Shown piece after piece: positions 1 through 9,466 of a stretch of DNA of 64,000 nt (the stretch's first letter is position 1; every line of letters begins with the position of its first letter). The stretch covers positions 33,711-97,710 of the forward strand of contig JAJDDP010000009.1 in assembly GCA_029260235.1 (NCBI GenBank), given 5' to 3'. This DNA comes from Phycisphaerae bacterium. GTDB taxonomy: Bacteria; Planctomycetota; Phycisphaerae; UBA1845. The position numbers and the translations under genes are program-made. The notes below the pieces were generated by a model, which was not told the DNA's origin, did not search any database, and was given only the letters and a program-made list of their open reading frames with translations.

Positions 1-841
1 CGTAAAACTGAGCTTTGCGGGGAACTTCCTCAACTTCGTCGCCCCCGGGACCACTGGCGGCGACGTTATCAAGGCCTACTACATCACCCTGCACACGCAC
101 CAAAAAACCGAGGCGGTCACTACGGTATTCCTGGATCGAATTGCCGGCTTAGCCGGCATCCTGGGCCTGGTTTCCATCGTAATTTTTGCGACCACCGGCG
201 ACGCGGAGCTGCGCGGCATTGGCTATATCGTTTTGGCGATGCTCTTAGCCTTGGGTTTGGGCTGCTTGCTGCTGCTATCGGAGGGGCTGCGACGGTGGGT
301 GGCCTCGCGCCGGTTGGCTACGCGGGTCATGGCCTTGGCTGGGCGAGAGCAGGCGTTGCCCGCAGACAGCGCGCCGAGCACCTCGAAACATCGCCTCAAG
401 ATCCTGGCGGGGACCATCATCCGGCAAGCACAGCGGGCAGACCAGGCGACGCAGCGACTCTTGAAGCACCGCAAGATGGTGCTGGGCGCCCTGGCAGCGA
501 CGCTGGTTCTGCAGTTCTTTGCGGTCAGCGCCTTCGTGTTGATCTGTCGGGCGGTCGGTATGAACTTTACCGATTACCCGGCTGGGGACTACTACGCGGT
601 CACCGCAACTGGAAACATCGTGGCAGCCATCCCCATCTCCCCGCAGGGGCTTGGGACGACTGAGGCTGTGTTCAAACATTTTCTTGAGGGCAGCCATGCG
701 AATCTATCACAGGTCTTATGCATGGCTATGGGTATCCGCCTGATGCAATTGAGCTGGGCCTTGCCTGGGATTCTGGTCACGATGACGGGGGCGTACACGC
801 CCAAGATGGACTCCCCTGAATCCCAAGACAGCCAAGCCTAA
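1..841 (+). CDS. Lysylphosphatidylglycerol synthase TM-region / flippase-like (UPF0104) membrane protein, 5' truncated
   Basis: Frame 2 is open from the window edge (VKLSFAGNFLNFVAPGTTGGDVIKAYY...FLDRIAGLAGILGL...) into ORF 233..841; PGTTGGD...DR motifs and multiple TM segments. Confidence 0.85.
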   Translation, partial: VKLSFAGNFLNFVAPGTTGGDVIKAYYITLHTHQKTEAVTTVFLDRIAGLAGILGLVSIVIFATTGDAELRGIGYIVLAMLLALGLGCLLLLSEGLRRWVASRRLATRVMALAGREQALPADSAPSTSKHRLKILAGTIIRQAQRADQATQRLLKHRKMVLGALAATLVLQFFAVSAFVLICRAVGMNFTDYPAGDYYAVTATGNIVAAIPISPQGLGTTEAVFKHFLEGSHANLSQVLCMAMGIRLMQLSWALPGILVTMTGAYTPKMDSPESQDSQA

Positions 842-1031
842 ATCCCTGGCCATCACTGGCCAAGCTTGTGATATGTTGTCGCTGTTCATTTTCTTGGCAA
901 TTGCGGTCTTGAATCCATAGCGATCCGGTTTATCCTTCATTCATCGGCGCAAGCGACGGCAGCTTGGCGAAGAAGTTGTCGTCTCGAATCGACTATCAAG
1001 CCCTTCCACCGACCCGCAAGGAGGCGAACCC

Positions 1032-2024
1032 GTGGCCCGACGGCGCAGAAACGCTCCCAATCCGTTTACCATATTCCTGGTGCTAGCCGTTGTCTGTTCG
1101 GGCGGCTATTGGTTCCTGGGCATCGAAGACGATCCAGCCGCCAAGCCGGCAGAACAAGCGGCTGTGCCGTTGACGTCAGATCGTCCGGAGTCTACTCCGC
1201 TGGATGGCGGTCCCAACGGCGACCTGCCCGAACGCGGAGAAAGTCCGGATTCAAACCCCGCCCAATCGGCTGAGGAGCTGGGTCGGGCTAGGGCGCTGGT
1301 TGCGTCAGGAAGAAAGGCCCTAGGTGCCGGCGAATTGGTTACCGCCCGAGCCCAGCTTAGTGAAGCGCTCCGCTACAACCTGCCGCTCCAAGAAACCGTA
1401 TCCCTACGGGCAGATCTGAGTCGGTTGGGTCGTCAGACCATCTTCTCGAACACCATCCTGAAGGACGACCCCTTCACCGAAGCCTATCTGGTCCAGTCGG
1501 GCGATACGCTAGGCAAGATCGCCAAGAAATTCAGCATCACCGAGAACTTTATCGCCGAGATCAACGGGCTAGCCAACAAGAACATCATCCGCGTGGGACA
1601 GCGTCTCAAGGTCGTTCGGGGGCCTTTCCATGCCGTTGTATCCAGGGCGAACTTCACCATGGACATCTACCTCGACCAGACCTTCGTACAGCGATTCCCT
1701 GTGGGTCTGGGGGCTGAAGGCAGCACGCCGTCCGGCAAATGGAAGATCACCAACAAGCTGGAGAACCCAACCTACTATCCTCCACGCGGCGGGCAGATCG
1801 TCGCAGCCGATGACCCGGAGAACCCGCTCGGCGAACGCTGGATTGGTTTGGAAGGAATATCCGGCGACGCGGTCGGCCAATTACGCTACGGCGTGCATGG
1901 CACGATTGATCCAGACAGCATCGGAAAGAACGTCTCGCTAGGCTGTGTTCGACTGCACAACCAAGACGTTGAGCAGTTGTATACACTGCTTGTAGTAGCC
2001 AAATCAACCGTAACCATTCGCTGA
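1032..2024 (+). CDS. LysM domain + L,D-transpeptidase (YkuD) protein
   Basis: N-terminal TM, LysM (YLVQSGDTLGKIAKKFSITENFIAEINGL), YkuD motif HGTIDPDSIGKNVSLGCVRLHN. Confidence 0.93.
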   Translation: MARRRRNAPNPFTIFLVLAVVCSGGYWFLGIEDDPAAKPAEQAAVPLTSDRPESTPLDGGPNGDLPERGESPDSNPAQSAEELGRARALVASGRKALGAGELVTARAQLSEALRYNLPLQETVSLRADLSRLGRQTIFSNTILKDDPFTEAYLVQSGDTLGKIAKKFSITENFIAEINGLANKNIIRVGQRLKVVRGPFHAVVSRANFTMDIYLDQTFVQRFPVGLGAEGSTPSGKWKITNKLENPTYYPPRGGQIVAADDPENPLGERWIGLEGISGDAVGQLRYGVHGTIDPDSIGKNVSLGCVRLHNQDVEQLYTLLVVAKSTVTIR

Positions 2025-2057
2025 GGTGATGTCGGGCCGCACTTGTCGAATGCAGCC

Positions 2058-2279
2058 CTAGTCTTCGTTGGCGTCTTGGTATTCCTCTAGCCAGGCCATC
2101 TGAATAGCCTCCAGCTTGGCTTCGTTCGAACTGGCTGAATCGTCCTTGAATTCAGGCAAGGCGCACACCCAGGAATGCAAGTCGGTGAATCGGACCGTGA
2201 GCGGATCCAGCTCGGGGTACTTCTCTTGCAGTAGGATGCCGATGTCTTCGCTGTCGATCCACTTCAATTCGTGCGGCAT
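2058..2279 (-). CDS. iscX: Fe-S cluster assembly protein IscX
   Basis: 73 aa, LKWIDSEDIGILLQEKYPELDPLTVRFTDLHSWV...; adjacent to fdx/hscA. Confidence 0.9.
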   Translation of the reverse strand: MPHELKWIDSEDIGILLQEKYPELDPLTVRFTDLHSWVCALPEFKDDSASSNEAKLEAIQMAWLEEYQDANED

Positions 2280-2302
2280 GGGATGATCTCTCTTTACGCG
2301 GA

Positions 2303-2398
2303 CTTAGAGATTGTTTCAATTCCCTCTGTGGCACCGGCTTCTAGCCGGTGGGCGTGCTGTAGGATGCAGATTCTTTGGGTATTGAAACAGTCTCTTAG
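2303..2398. repeat. MITE-like element copy 1 (~96 bp) with ~18-bp terminal inverted repeats
   Basis: CTTAGAGATTGTTTCAAT...ATTGAAACAGTCTCTTAG ends; internal CACCGGCTTCTAGCCGGTG palindrome; near-identical inverted copy at 51518..51611. Confidence 0.8.
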
Positions 2399-2805
2399 TG
2401 CTCCGGCTCTTTGGCGAGGTTGCGATTCCACTCGGGCACCTCGACCACCAGATCACAGCTGCCATCGGGGACCGCTTGGCAAGCGAGACGGCTCGTCGGC
2501 TTGATCGAGGGTGCATTCTCCAACTGATCATCTTCCTCTTCGGAGGCTTCGCTCAGACTATCGAATCCTTCTTTGACCACCACATGGCAGGTCGAGCAAG
2601 CACAGACACCGCCGCAGGCATGGTCGATTCCGATAGCGACCTTGCGAGAAATATCCAGCAGGCTGCCCGGCAATCCCTCGTGATCGTAAGGAAATTCCTT
2701 GGGATCCACGTCAATGGTCACGTCCATCGGCATAAAGGTGACCTTGAACGGCTTGGTCGCCGGCTTAGCTGCCTGCGTCTTCAGGTAAGGATTATCACCA
2801 CCCAT
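2395..2805 (-). CDS. fdx: ISC-type [2Fe-2S] ferredoxin
   Basis: HACGGVCACSTCHVVVKEGFDSL...SRLACQAVPDG; located between hscA and iscX. Confidence 0.92.
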   Translation of the reverse strand: MGGDNPYLKTQAAKPATKPFKVTFMPMDVTIDVDPKEFPYDHEGLPGSLLDISRKVAIGIDHACGGVCACSTCHVVVKEGFDSLSEASEEEDDQLENAPSIKPTSRLACQAVPDGSCDLVVEVPEWNRNLAKEPEH

Positions 2806-2945
2806 TTGACTACTCCACTAGCGGATGCAGGCCAAGAATCGGATACTCGATCCTGGCCCATCCATCGACTCATGACTAAAATATTCTTCTACAGTATAGG
2901 TGCAACTCCTCAAAATTCCCGGCCAATCAGGCGCAAGATCGCGAC

Positions 2946-4790
2946 TCATGATTCGCCCTGGCGCAGCGTCGACGACATGGCTGCGTTGGCTAGGGGGATG
3001 GTCATCCGGTTAAACTTCTCGAGCTGCCGGTAGATCAAATCCGCATCTTGCGAGCTGTTAGCCAATTCACGGAGCGCTTTCAACGCCTCCTCCAACCGAT
3101 GGAGCTCATCTGCCGCCAGTTGGTCTCCGTGCTTGTCGATGACCTGCACGGCTTTGGCGGTGTCGAACAAGACCTGATTCCTCAAGTCGATCAGCCGGTG
3201 GGCGATCATGTCCTCCCGGGCGAAGATGATGCTATCTTGCTCCATCTTCTTGACCTCGTCGCGCGTCAAGCCATGGGCAGGAACGACTTGGATGCCGGCT
3301 TTAGCGCCGCTGCGCTGCTCTAGCGCCTGAACGTTCAAGATGCCGTTCTGATCGATCAGGAAGGTGACATCGATCTTAGGCAAGCCCGCGGGCATCGGCG
3401 GAACGCCGATCAATTCAAAAGTCCCCAATGAGCGACAATCCTGGGCTAGCTCGCGTTCACCTTGAAGCACGTTGATCTTCACTGCGGTTTGGCCATCCTG
3501 AAATGTGGTGAACATTTCGGTCACCTGGCAGGGAACTTTTGTGTTGGCCCGGATCAACTTGCCCATCGCTCCACCCAGCGTTTCGATCCCTAGCGAGAGG
3601 GGCGTTACATCCAGCAGCAGGGTGTCCCGCCGAACGCCGGCCAAGACAGATGCCTGCACAGCCGCTCCCATGGCTACTACTTGCTCAGGATTCAAGGCGG
3701 TATAGGGACGACTCCCAAACAACTCGCCAACGCGCTGACGCACATAGGGCACCCGGGTTGATCCGCCGACCATGATCACACTATCGATATCTTCAGGTTT
3801 CAACCGGGCAGCCCGAAGCGCTTGGCCGCACGATTCGAGGGTTCGTTCCACCTGCGGTTTGATCATCTGCTCGAATTCCGCCTGCTCGATCACCCGCTCG
3901 TATTGACGTCCTTGGCCCAGATCGATTTGCAGCAGTTTCTGTGGTTCGTTCGATAACCCAACCTTGACTGCCTCAGCAAACAACCGCAATGCCTGCCGCG
4001 TGGCAGGGGCGCGTATCTCTACCCCAAACTGCTTGCTCACCTCACGGACAGCCAAGTCCATGATGCACATGTCGAAGTCGTCGCCGCCTAGATGCGTGTC
4101 GCCGTGTGTAGCGACCACCTCGAACACGCCATCTTGCAGCTTGAGAATCGAAACGTCGAAGGTACCGCCACCAAGATCATAAATGGCGATGGTAGCTGCC
4201 TCTTTGCGATCCAATCCATAGGCCAGCGCGGCTGCGGTCGGTTCATTGACGATCCGCACAACCTCCAGCCCGGCGATCTGGCCCGCATCCCGCGTCGCCT
4301 GGCGCTGGGCATCGTCGAAGTAGGCTGGCACGGTGATGACCGCTTTGGTCACCTCTTGGCCAAAATGTTTCTCTGCTCGGCGCTTCAACTCTCCCAAGAC
4401 CAGTGCAGAAATATGAGGGGGGGCGTACTGCTTGCTGCCAACGTTGATCACGGCCAAGTCCTGGCCCTCGACGTCCGACTCGCGCCGCTCGACCGCATAC
4501 GCCAACTTGGAAGCCTCGTCCTCAACATCTGAGAACCCCTTGCCCATCAACCGTTTGACCGAATACACGGTGGTCAAGGGATACTCCACCGCATGGTCGC
4601 GGGCTTTGGCACCCACCGTCACTTGACCTGTGTTCAAGTCGAAGGAAACTACCGACGGCATCACCCCGGCGTCATCGACATCCGCATCAACCAGCAGGCG
4701 CGGGCCTTTCTCGTCGGCGTGGGCGACGAGAGAATTCGTCGTGCCCAGGTCGATTCCGATGATGATGGGGATGGAAGCGTCCTTAGTCAT
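2946..4790 (-). CDS. hscA: Fe-S assembly Hsp70-type chaperone HscA
   Basis: IIIGIDLGTTNSLVA, DLGGGTFDVSIL, full-length Hsp70 of 614 aa, next to hscB and fdx. Confidence 0.94.
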   Translation of the reverse strand: MTKDASIPIIIGIDLGTTNSLVAHADEKGPRLLVDADVDDAGVMPSVVSFDLNTGQVTVGAKARDHAVEYPLTTVYSVKRLMGKGFSDVEDEASKLAYAVERRESDVEGQDLAVINVGSKQYAPPHISALVLGELKRRAEKHFGQEVTKAVITVPAYFDDAQRQATRDAGQIAGLEVVRIVNEPTAAALAYGLDRKEAATIAIYDLGGGTFDVSILKLQDGVFEVVATHGDTHLGGDDFDMCIMDLAVREVSKQFGVEIRAPATRQALRLFAEAVKVGLSNEPQKLLQIDLGQGRQYERVIEQAEFEQMIKPQVERTLESCGQALRAARLKPEDIDSVIMVGGSTRVPYVRQRVGELFGSRPYTALNPEQVVAMGAAVQASVLAGVRRDTLLLDVTPLSLGIETLGGAMGKLIRANTKVPCQVTEMFTTFQDGQTAVKINVLQGERELAQDCRSLGTFELIGVPPMPAGLPKIDVTFLIDQNGILNVQALEQRSGAKAGIQVVPAHGLTRDEVKKMEQDSIIFAREDMIAHRLIDLRNQVLFDTAKAVQVIDKHGDQLAADELHRLEEALKALRELANSSQDADLIYRQLEKFNRMTIPLANAAMSSTLRQGES

Positions 4791-4809
4791 TCAGCCCAAA
4801 TGCATTCAT

Positions 4810-5424
4810 TCAACCTGCCGGCAAGTCGGCTAGGAGGTTATCAAAGTACTTGACCGAGTTGATGAGCTGCCGAAGCTGAACCTGTGTCGCTTCAGCGCCA
4901 TCGTCCAGCTTCTCAGCCGCGTCACCAATTGCAGCCAGCAGCGCATTACGGCGCCGATCCACCGCTTCCTTGATACTTGCAAGCACTACTGGATCAGGAC
5001 TGCTCTCTTCAAGCTGCTCGCGCAGTTCCATCGCATCCATGAGCACGTCCTGGGGCACGCTGCGATCTTGGGAGGCGCTCGTGCCGCCACTCAACTCCAA
5101 TAGATAGCCGGCCCGCATGACCGGGTCTATTAGGACGCGCAAGGCTTCATTCAGCTCGGCTGACAGGTGAACCGAAAGATCCTTCATGTCGTCCGATGCT
5201 GCCCCGAAGAAGTCCGGGTGAACATTGCGGCTGATGGACAAGAACTTGTGTCTCAACTCGCCCACGTCAATTCGGTACCGCCGCGGGATTTGAAACAAGG
5301 AAAAGTAATCCATGTCCATCGACAGCGGGTAAAGCTTATGGCATCCCGTGCAGACAATCGGCGTTTCCAGCTCGCACCGGCAATCGAGACACTTCACAGG
5401 AACTGAAATATCTTGTGAACTCAT
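4810..5424 (-). CDS. hscB: Fe-S assembly co-chaperone HscB with N-terminal tetracysteine zinc-finger-like motif
   Basis: CLDCRCELETPIVCTGC then DYFSLFQIPRRYRIDVGELRHKFLSISRNVHPDFF (J domain with HPD); start taken at MSSQDIS; the ORF track extends to 5457. Confidence 0.9.
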   Translation of the reverse strand: MSSQDISVPVKCLDCRCELETPIVCTGCHKLYPLSMDMDYFSLFQIPRRYRIDVGELRHKFLSISRNVHPDFFGAASDDMKDLSVHLSAELNEALRVLIDPVMRAGYLLELSGGTSASQDRSVPQDVLMDAMELREQLEESSPDPVVLASIKEAVDRRRNALLAAIGDAAEKLDDGAEATQVQLRQLINSVKYFDNLLADLPAG

Positions 5425-5462
5425 TTGGGCTACGCTTCTCAGGGCCGTGCTGTCCAAGGCGA

Positions 5463-5488
5463 CAAAAAATGGGCGCCGAAGCGCCCAT
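5463..5488 (-). terminator. Rho-independent terminator between iscA and hscB
   Basis: Minus-strand RNA AUGGGCGC-UUCG-GCGCCCAU followed by UUUUUGUC: perfect 8-bp GC-rich stem, UUCG tetraloop, U tract. Confidence 0.8.
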
Positions 5489-5523
5489 CAATACCATTTG
5501 TTGCCGCCCCAGTAAATGAGGGT

Positions 5524-5889
5524 TTACGCGGAGAAGCTTGATCCGCACCCGCATTGGCCTGTGGCCATGGGAATGTCAAATACGAAGCCGCTACCCATGG
5601 TGGTGGTCTTGAAATCGACCTTCGCACCGTCCAGATAGATATGGCTCTTTGTATCACACACCACCGATACGCCATGATGCTCGAACACCTCGTCGTTATC
5701 AGTTTTGGTCTCGGTCAAGTCGAGCGTCTGCTTGAAACCGCTGCATCCGCCGCCGGTAACGCCAACCCGTAGGAACATCTCCTTGGTTGCCGTAGCAGTT
5801 GAGGCCCCTTCGTCGTCAGGCTGGTTTTGCTGGTGCTGTTCGACAATCTTGAGCACCTCTTTGGCCGCAGCTTCAGTCAAGCTAATCAT
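5524..5889 (-). CDS. iscA: Fe-S cluster assembly protein IscA (A-type carrier)
   Basis: MISLTEAAAKEVLKIV...GGCSGF...CGCGSSF. Confidence 0.93.
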   Translation of the reverse strand: MISLTEAAAKEVLKIVEQHQQNQPDDEGASTATATKEMFLRVGVTGGGCSGFKQTLDLTETKTDNDEVFEHHGVSVVCDTKSHIYLDGAKVDFKTTTMGSGFVFDIPMATGQCGCGSSFSA

Positions 5890-5982
5890 TTTCTACACGC
5901 TCCATTTTGTTCTAGGATTCGCAAGCCCAAGACAGCTGGCGAATCATCCATTGGACCTCAATACCGACCCAACAGGGCGCAA

Positions 5983-6381
5983 CTAGGATGCCTCAACTTT
6001 GGCGTCCCGCTTAGCTGTGACGTCGGCGACCGCGGCGCGGATGGCATCCTCAGCCAACACGCTACAGTGGATCTTCACCGGCGGCAAAGCCAGTTCCTTG
6101 ACAATGTCAGTATTCTTGATTTCCAGGGCTTCGTCCAGCTTGCGGCCTTTGATCCATTCGGTCGCTAGTGAACTGCTGGCAATGGCGCTGCCGCAACCAA
6201 ACGTCTTGAACTTGGCATCGACGATGTTGTTGGCGTCGTCAACCTGGATCTGCAGCTTCATCACGTCGCCGCATTCAGGAGCGCCCACAATTCCCGTGCC
6301 GACATTCACTGCGGCTTTGTCCAACGAACCCACGTTCCGCGGGTGTTCAAAATGATCCACTACTTTGTTGCTATATGCCAC
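5983..6381 (-). CDS. iscU: Fe-S scaffold IscU
   Basis: MAYSNKVVDHFEHPRNVGSL...GAPECGDVMKLQI...FGCGSAIASSS...IHCSVLAEDAI. Confidence 0.96.
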   Translation of the reverse strand: MAYSNKVVDHFEHPRNVGSLDKAAVNVGTGIVGAPECGDVMKLQIQVDDANNIVDAKFKTFGCGSAIASSSLATEWIKGRKLDEALEIKNTDIVKELALPPVKIHCSVLAEDAIRAAVADVTAKRDAKVEAS

Positions 6382-6449
6382 AATAAGACTCCTATCATTA
6401 TTCTAGGCAACGATCTGGAAAAACTCCAAACACCGCCTGAAATGCAAAC

Positions 6450-7661
6450 TCAATGTGCTGCCCAAACCACCTTAGATAGGTCGATGCCTTCCTTGGCCAT
6501 CTCGTACAGCGGGCTCATTTCACGCAGCTTGTTGACCGTCTCTACCATCTTATCCACAGTAAAATCGATGTCTTCCTGGGTTGTGAACCGCCCCATAGAG
6601 AAACGGATCGAACTATGGGCTAGGTCATCCCCAAGCCCCAGCGCCTTAAGCACATAGCTCGGCTCTAGCGAGGCGCTGGTGCATGCACTGCCGCTGCTGA
6701 CCGCCACCGTGCTGATGCCCATCATCAACGACTCGCCTTCGACGTACAGGAAGCTGACGTTGAGGATATTAGGAAGGCATTGATCAGGATCACCATTGCG
6801 GAAGATCTCATCTAGGTTACTACTTAGCCCCTTCCACATCCGATCCCGCAACCCTGAGAGTCGTTTCGATTCCGTATCCATCTCCCGGAGGGCAATCTCA
6901 GCCGCAGCGCCTAGGCCTACAATGCCTGGGACGTTCAACGTGCCTGAGCGCATGCCACGTTCGTGTCCGCCACCATGAAGCACCGGCTCACAGCGAACCC
7001 GAGGCCTTTTCCGCCTGACATACAAGGCGCCGACACCCTTTGGGCCGTAGACCTTGTGGGCCGATAGACTGAACAGGTCGATCCCCATGGCTTCGACATC
7101 TACCGGAATCTTTCCAAAGGCCTGCGTACCATCGGTATGGAAGAGAACGCCCTTCTCTTTGCAGACCTTGCCAATCTCCGCCATGGGCTGAATCGTGCCG
7201 GTCTCGTTGTTGGCGAACATGATGGACACAAGAATGGTGTCGTCGCAAATCGCTTCTCTGACCTGCTCCGCGCTAACCAAACCAGCCTTGGTCACCGGAA
7301 GAAATGTCACCCGGTAGCCCTCTTGCTCCAAGTACTTGCAGGGGTCGATCACCGCTTTGTGTTCGGTTTCCTGGGCAATAATGTGCTTGCCCTTCTCGCC
7401 GTACATCCGAGCAACGCCCTTGATGGCGATGTTGTTGCTTTCGGTAGAGCCGCTGGTCCAGATGACCTCCTTGGGAGAGCATCCCAACACCTTGGCCACT
7501 TGGTTGCGGGCAGTGTCTACTGCTTCTTCAGCCCGCCATCCATAACTGTGGTTGCGGCTGGCTGCATTGCCAAACTCCTCGCGGAGGTAGGGCAACATCT
7601 CGTCGAGTACGCGTGGATCCACCGGTGTGGTGGCTGCGTTATCCAGATACACTTGTCTCAT
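6450..7661 (-). CDS. iscS: Cysteine desulfurase IscS
   Basis: [26 protein letters not shown]...[16 protein letters not shown]...[21 protein letters not shown]. Confidence 0.97.
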   Translation of the reverse strand: MRQVYLDNAATTPVDPRVLDEMLPYLREEFGNAASRNHSYGWRAEEAVDTARNQVAKVLGCSPKEVIWTSGSTESNNIAIKGVARMYGEKGKHIIAQETEHKAVIDPCKYLEQEGYRVTFLPVTKAGLVSAEQVREAICDDTILVSIMFANNETGTIQPMAEIGKVCKEKGVLFHTDGTQAFGKIPVDVEAMGIDLFSLSAHKVYGPKGVGALYVRRKRPRVRCEPVLHGGGHERGMRSGTLNVPGIVGLGAAAEIALREMDTESKRLSGLRDRMWKGLSSNLDEIFRNGDPDQCLPNILNVSFLYVEGESLMMGISTVAVSSGSACTSASLEPSYVLKALGLGDDLAHSSIRFSMGRFTTQEDIDFTVDKMVETVNKLREMSPLYEMAKEGIDLSKVVWAAH

Positions 7662-8124
7662 TGTTGTTGTTCCTGACGCATTCTTCGGTACATTGGGTTA
7701 GCGGGGTTTGGCCAGGCTCGGGGCCGATCACGTCCGCCAGAGACAACCCAGCCAATAAACCCTCCAAGCGGTGTTGGAGGCGGATTAGCGGTCCTTGTAT
7801 GGGACAGTGGTTCACAATTTCACATCGATTCTCGCTGGCTTCATCGGCGCACTGAACAAGGTGAATTTCCCCTTCCATCGCCCGGATCAGATCCCCCAAG
7901 ATAATCTTGCCAGGGTCGGCCACCAGGCTATATCCGCCACGTGCGCCCCTTGTGCTCTCGATGAGGCCAATCTTGGCCAACCTCTTGAGCACGTTCATCA
8001 GCACCGGAAGCGGCAGCTGATAGGCGTCGCTAATTTCGCGTGCACTGCATAGGCCGCCTGCCGGCCGAGAGAGGTGCGATAGCGAAAGAAGGGCATATTC
8101 CGTCTTTTTTGTCAGCGAAAGCAT
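7639..8124 (-). CDS. iscR: Rrf2-family Fe-S regulator, IscR-like
   Basis: [18 protein letters not shown]...RGARGGYSL...three conserved Cys ([18 protein letters not shown]); start at MLSLTKK preferred over the upstream M at 8142; overlaps iscS by ~23 bp. Confidence 0.9.
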   Translation of the reverse strand: MLSLTKKTEYALLSLSHLSRPAGGLCSAREISDAYQLPLPVLMNVLKRLAKIGLIESTRGARGGYSLVADPGKIILGDLIRAMEGEIHLVQCADEASENRCEIVNHCPIQGPLIRLQHRLEGLLAGLSLADVIGPEPGQTPLTQCTEECVRNNNNETSVSG

Positions 8125-8170
8125 AGTCTTTAGCGCACGCAAAGCCCGCGCCCTGTTCCTCGGTAAAGAT

Positions 8171-8191
8171 ATAGCACCAAGTTGGTACTAT
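8171..8191. promoter_or_regulatory. Candidate Rrf2/IscR operator in the iscR-ygfZ divergent intergenic region
   Basis: ATAGCACCAAGTTGGTACTAT: 10-bp arms with one mismatch around a central G; similar palindrome upstream of the radical SAM gene at 14130..14148. Confidence 0.55.
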
Positions 8192-8330
8192 TTCAAGGGT
8201 TTTCCTACTAAACTCCAACTGAGGGTTGTCCAGCTTTGACGGGCCGACGCACGCTGATAAGCTCTGAACATGCCCCCCAGGGCAAAACAGTAGTATATCG
8301 GTACCAGATGCCACTCTCAAGGAAACAAAT

Positions 8331-9395
8331 ATGACTACGTCGCCAACACTCGCTGATGCCCAGGCATCTCGCTCAGCCCGATTCGCCGAATATGCCGGAG
8401 CTCAAACGCCGCTCCATTTCGGCTCGCCGGTTGAGGAATATGCTGCCATTCAGTCTGGGGTGGGATTGTGCGACCGTTCTTATCGGGCGACCATCGAGCT
8501 TAGAGGGGATGACCGTAAATCCTGGCTTCATAATTTGACGACAAACCATGTCAGCGAGGTTCCCGCTGGCCAAGCCCGATACATGTTCGTTTGCAACGTG
8601 AAGGGCCGCGTTCTCTTTGACCTGGTTGCCCTGATTCGCGAGGACACCATCCTGCTGGACCTCGACCGCCGGCATGTAGAGACGGCGCTTGGCCACCTCG
8701 ATAGGTATCACATTTCAGAAGATGTTCATCTGGCTGACCATTCGCAGGATTGGTCGCGGCTCGCCTTGATGGGTCGAGGAGATCACGAACTCCTGGAAGG
8801 CGACGGGCATGGGCCTGAGTTGGCCTTTCGGGCGACCGTCATCGGTGGGACGGAGGTGCTGGCTTTGCGGCATGATTTCGGCGGCCTTCCGGGCCTCGAG
8901 CTGTTCGTGCCGGCCCCAACTGCCGGCGCGGTGTGGTCTGCGCTCTGCGATGAAGGCTTCAGGCCGGCCGGGTTGGAGGCGATTCAAATGGGTCGCATTG
9001 AGGCGGGCATGCCTTGGCCTGTTGAGGATATTGATGAGCAGGTATTGCCGGCTGAGACCAACCTGATGGACCGGGCGGTCTCGTTCACCAAGGGCTGCTA
9101 CCTGGGCCAAGAGGTGGTCGAACGCATGCGGGCACATGGCTCGCTTGCCCGCAAATTTGTTGGATTGCAGGCAACCTCGACCGGCTCGATGGCGGCTGGG
9201 GCAACTTTGGAGGTTGACAGAAAGCAGGTAGGTCGGGTTACCTCAGCCTGCGTCTCGGCGGCGATGGAGGGGACTATCGCCCTGGGTTACCTCAAGGTTG
9301 CCCATGCCAAGCCCGATACGGCGATCTTGGCCAAGATGGAGGACGGCGAAACAGAGGTGATCGTCACGGAATTGCCGTTCCGCCCAGCCAACTAA
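8331..9395 (+). CDS. ygfZ: YgfZ/GcvT-like folate-binding protein (Fe-S cluster repair/assembly)
   Basis: KGCYLGQEVVERMRAHG signature, GcvT-like fold; divergent from the isc locus. Confidence 0.9.
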   Translation: MTTSPTLADAQASRSARFAEYAGAQTPLHFGSPVEEYAAIQSGVGLCDRSYRATIELRGDDRKSWLHNLTTNHVSEVPAGQARYMFVCNVKGRVLFDLVALIREDTILLDLDRRHVETALGHLDRYHISEDVHLADHSQDWSRLALMGRGDHELLEGDGHGPELAFRATVIGGTEVLALRHDFGGLPGLELFVPAPTAGAVWSALCDEGFRPAGLEAIQMGRIEAGMPWPVEDIDEQVLPAETNLMDRAVSFTKGCYLGQEVVERMRAHGSLARKFVGLQATSTGSMAAGATLEVDRKQVGRVTSACVSAAMEGTIALGYLKVAHAKPDTAILAKMEDGETEVIVTELPFRPAN

Positions 9396-9466
9396 GCCTC
9401 TACGTCGAAGCAGCCCTTCTTCTGACAGTTTGGCATGTCCGGGCCTTGTTGCTAGGCTGGCGCCCT

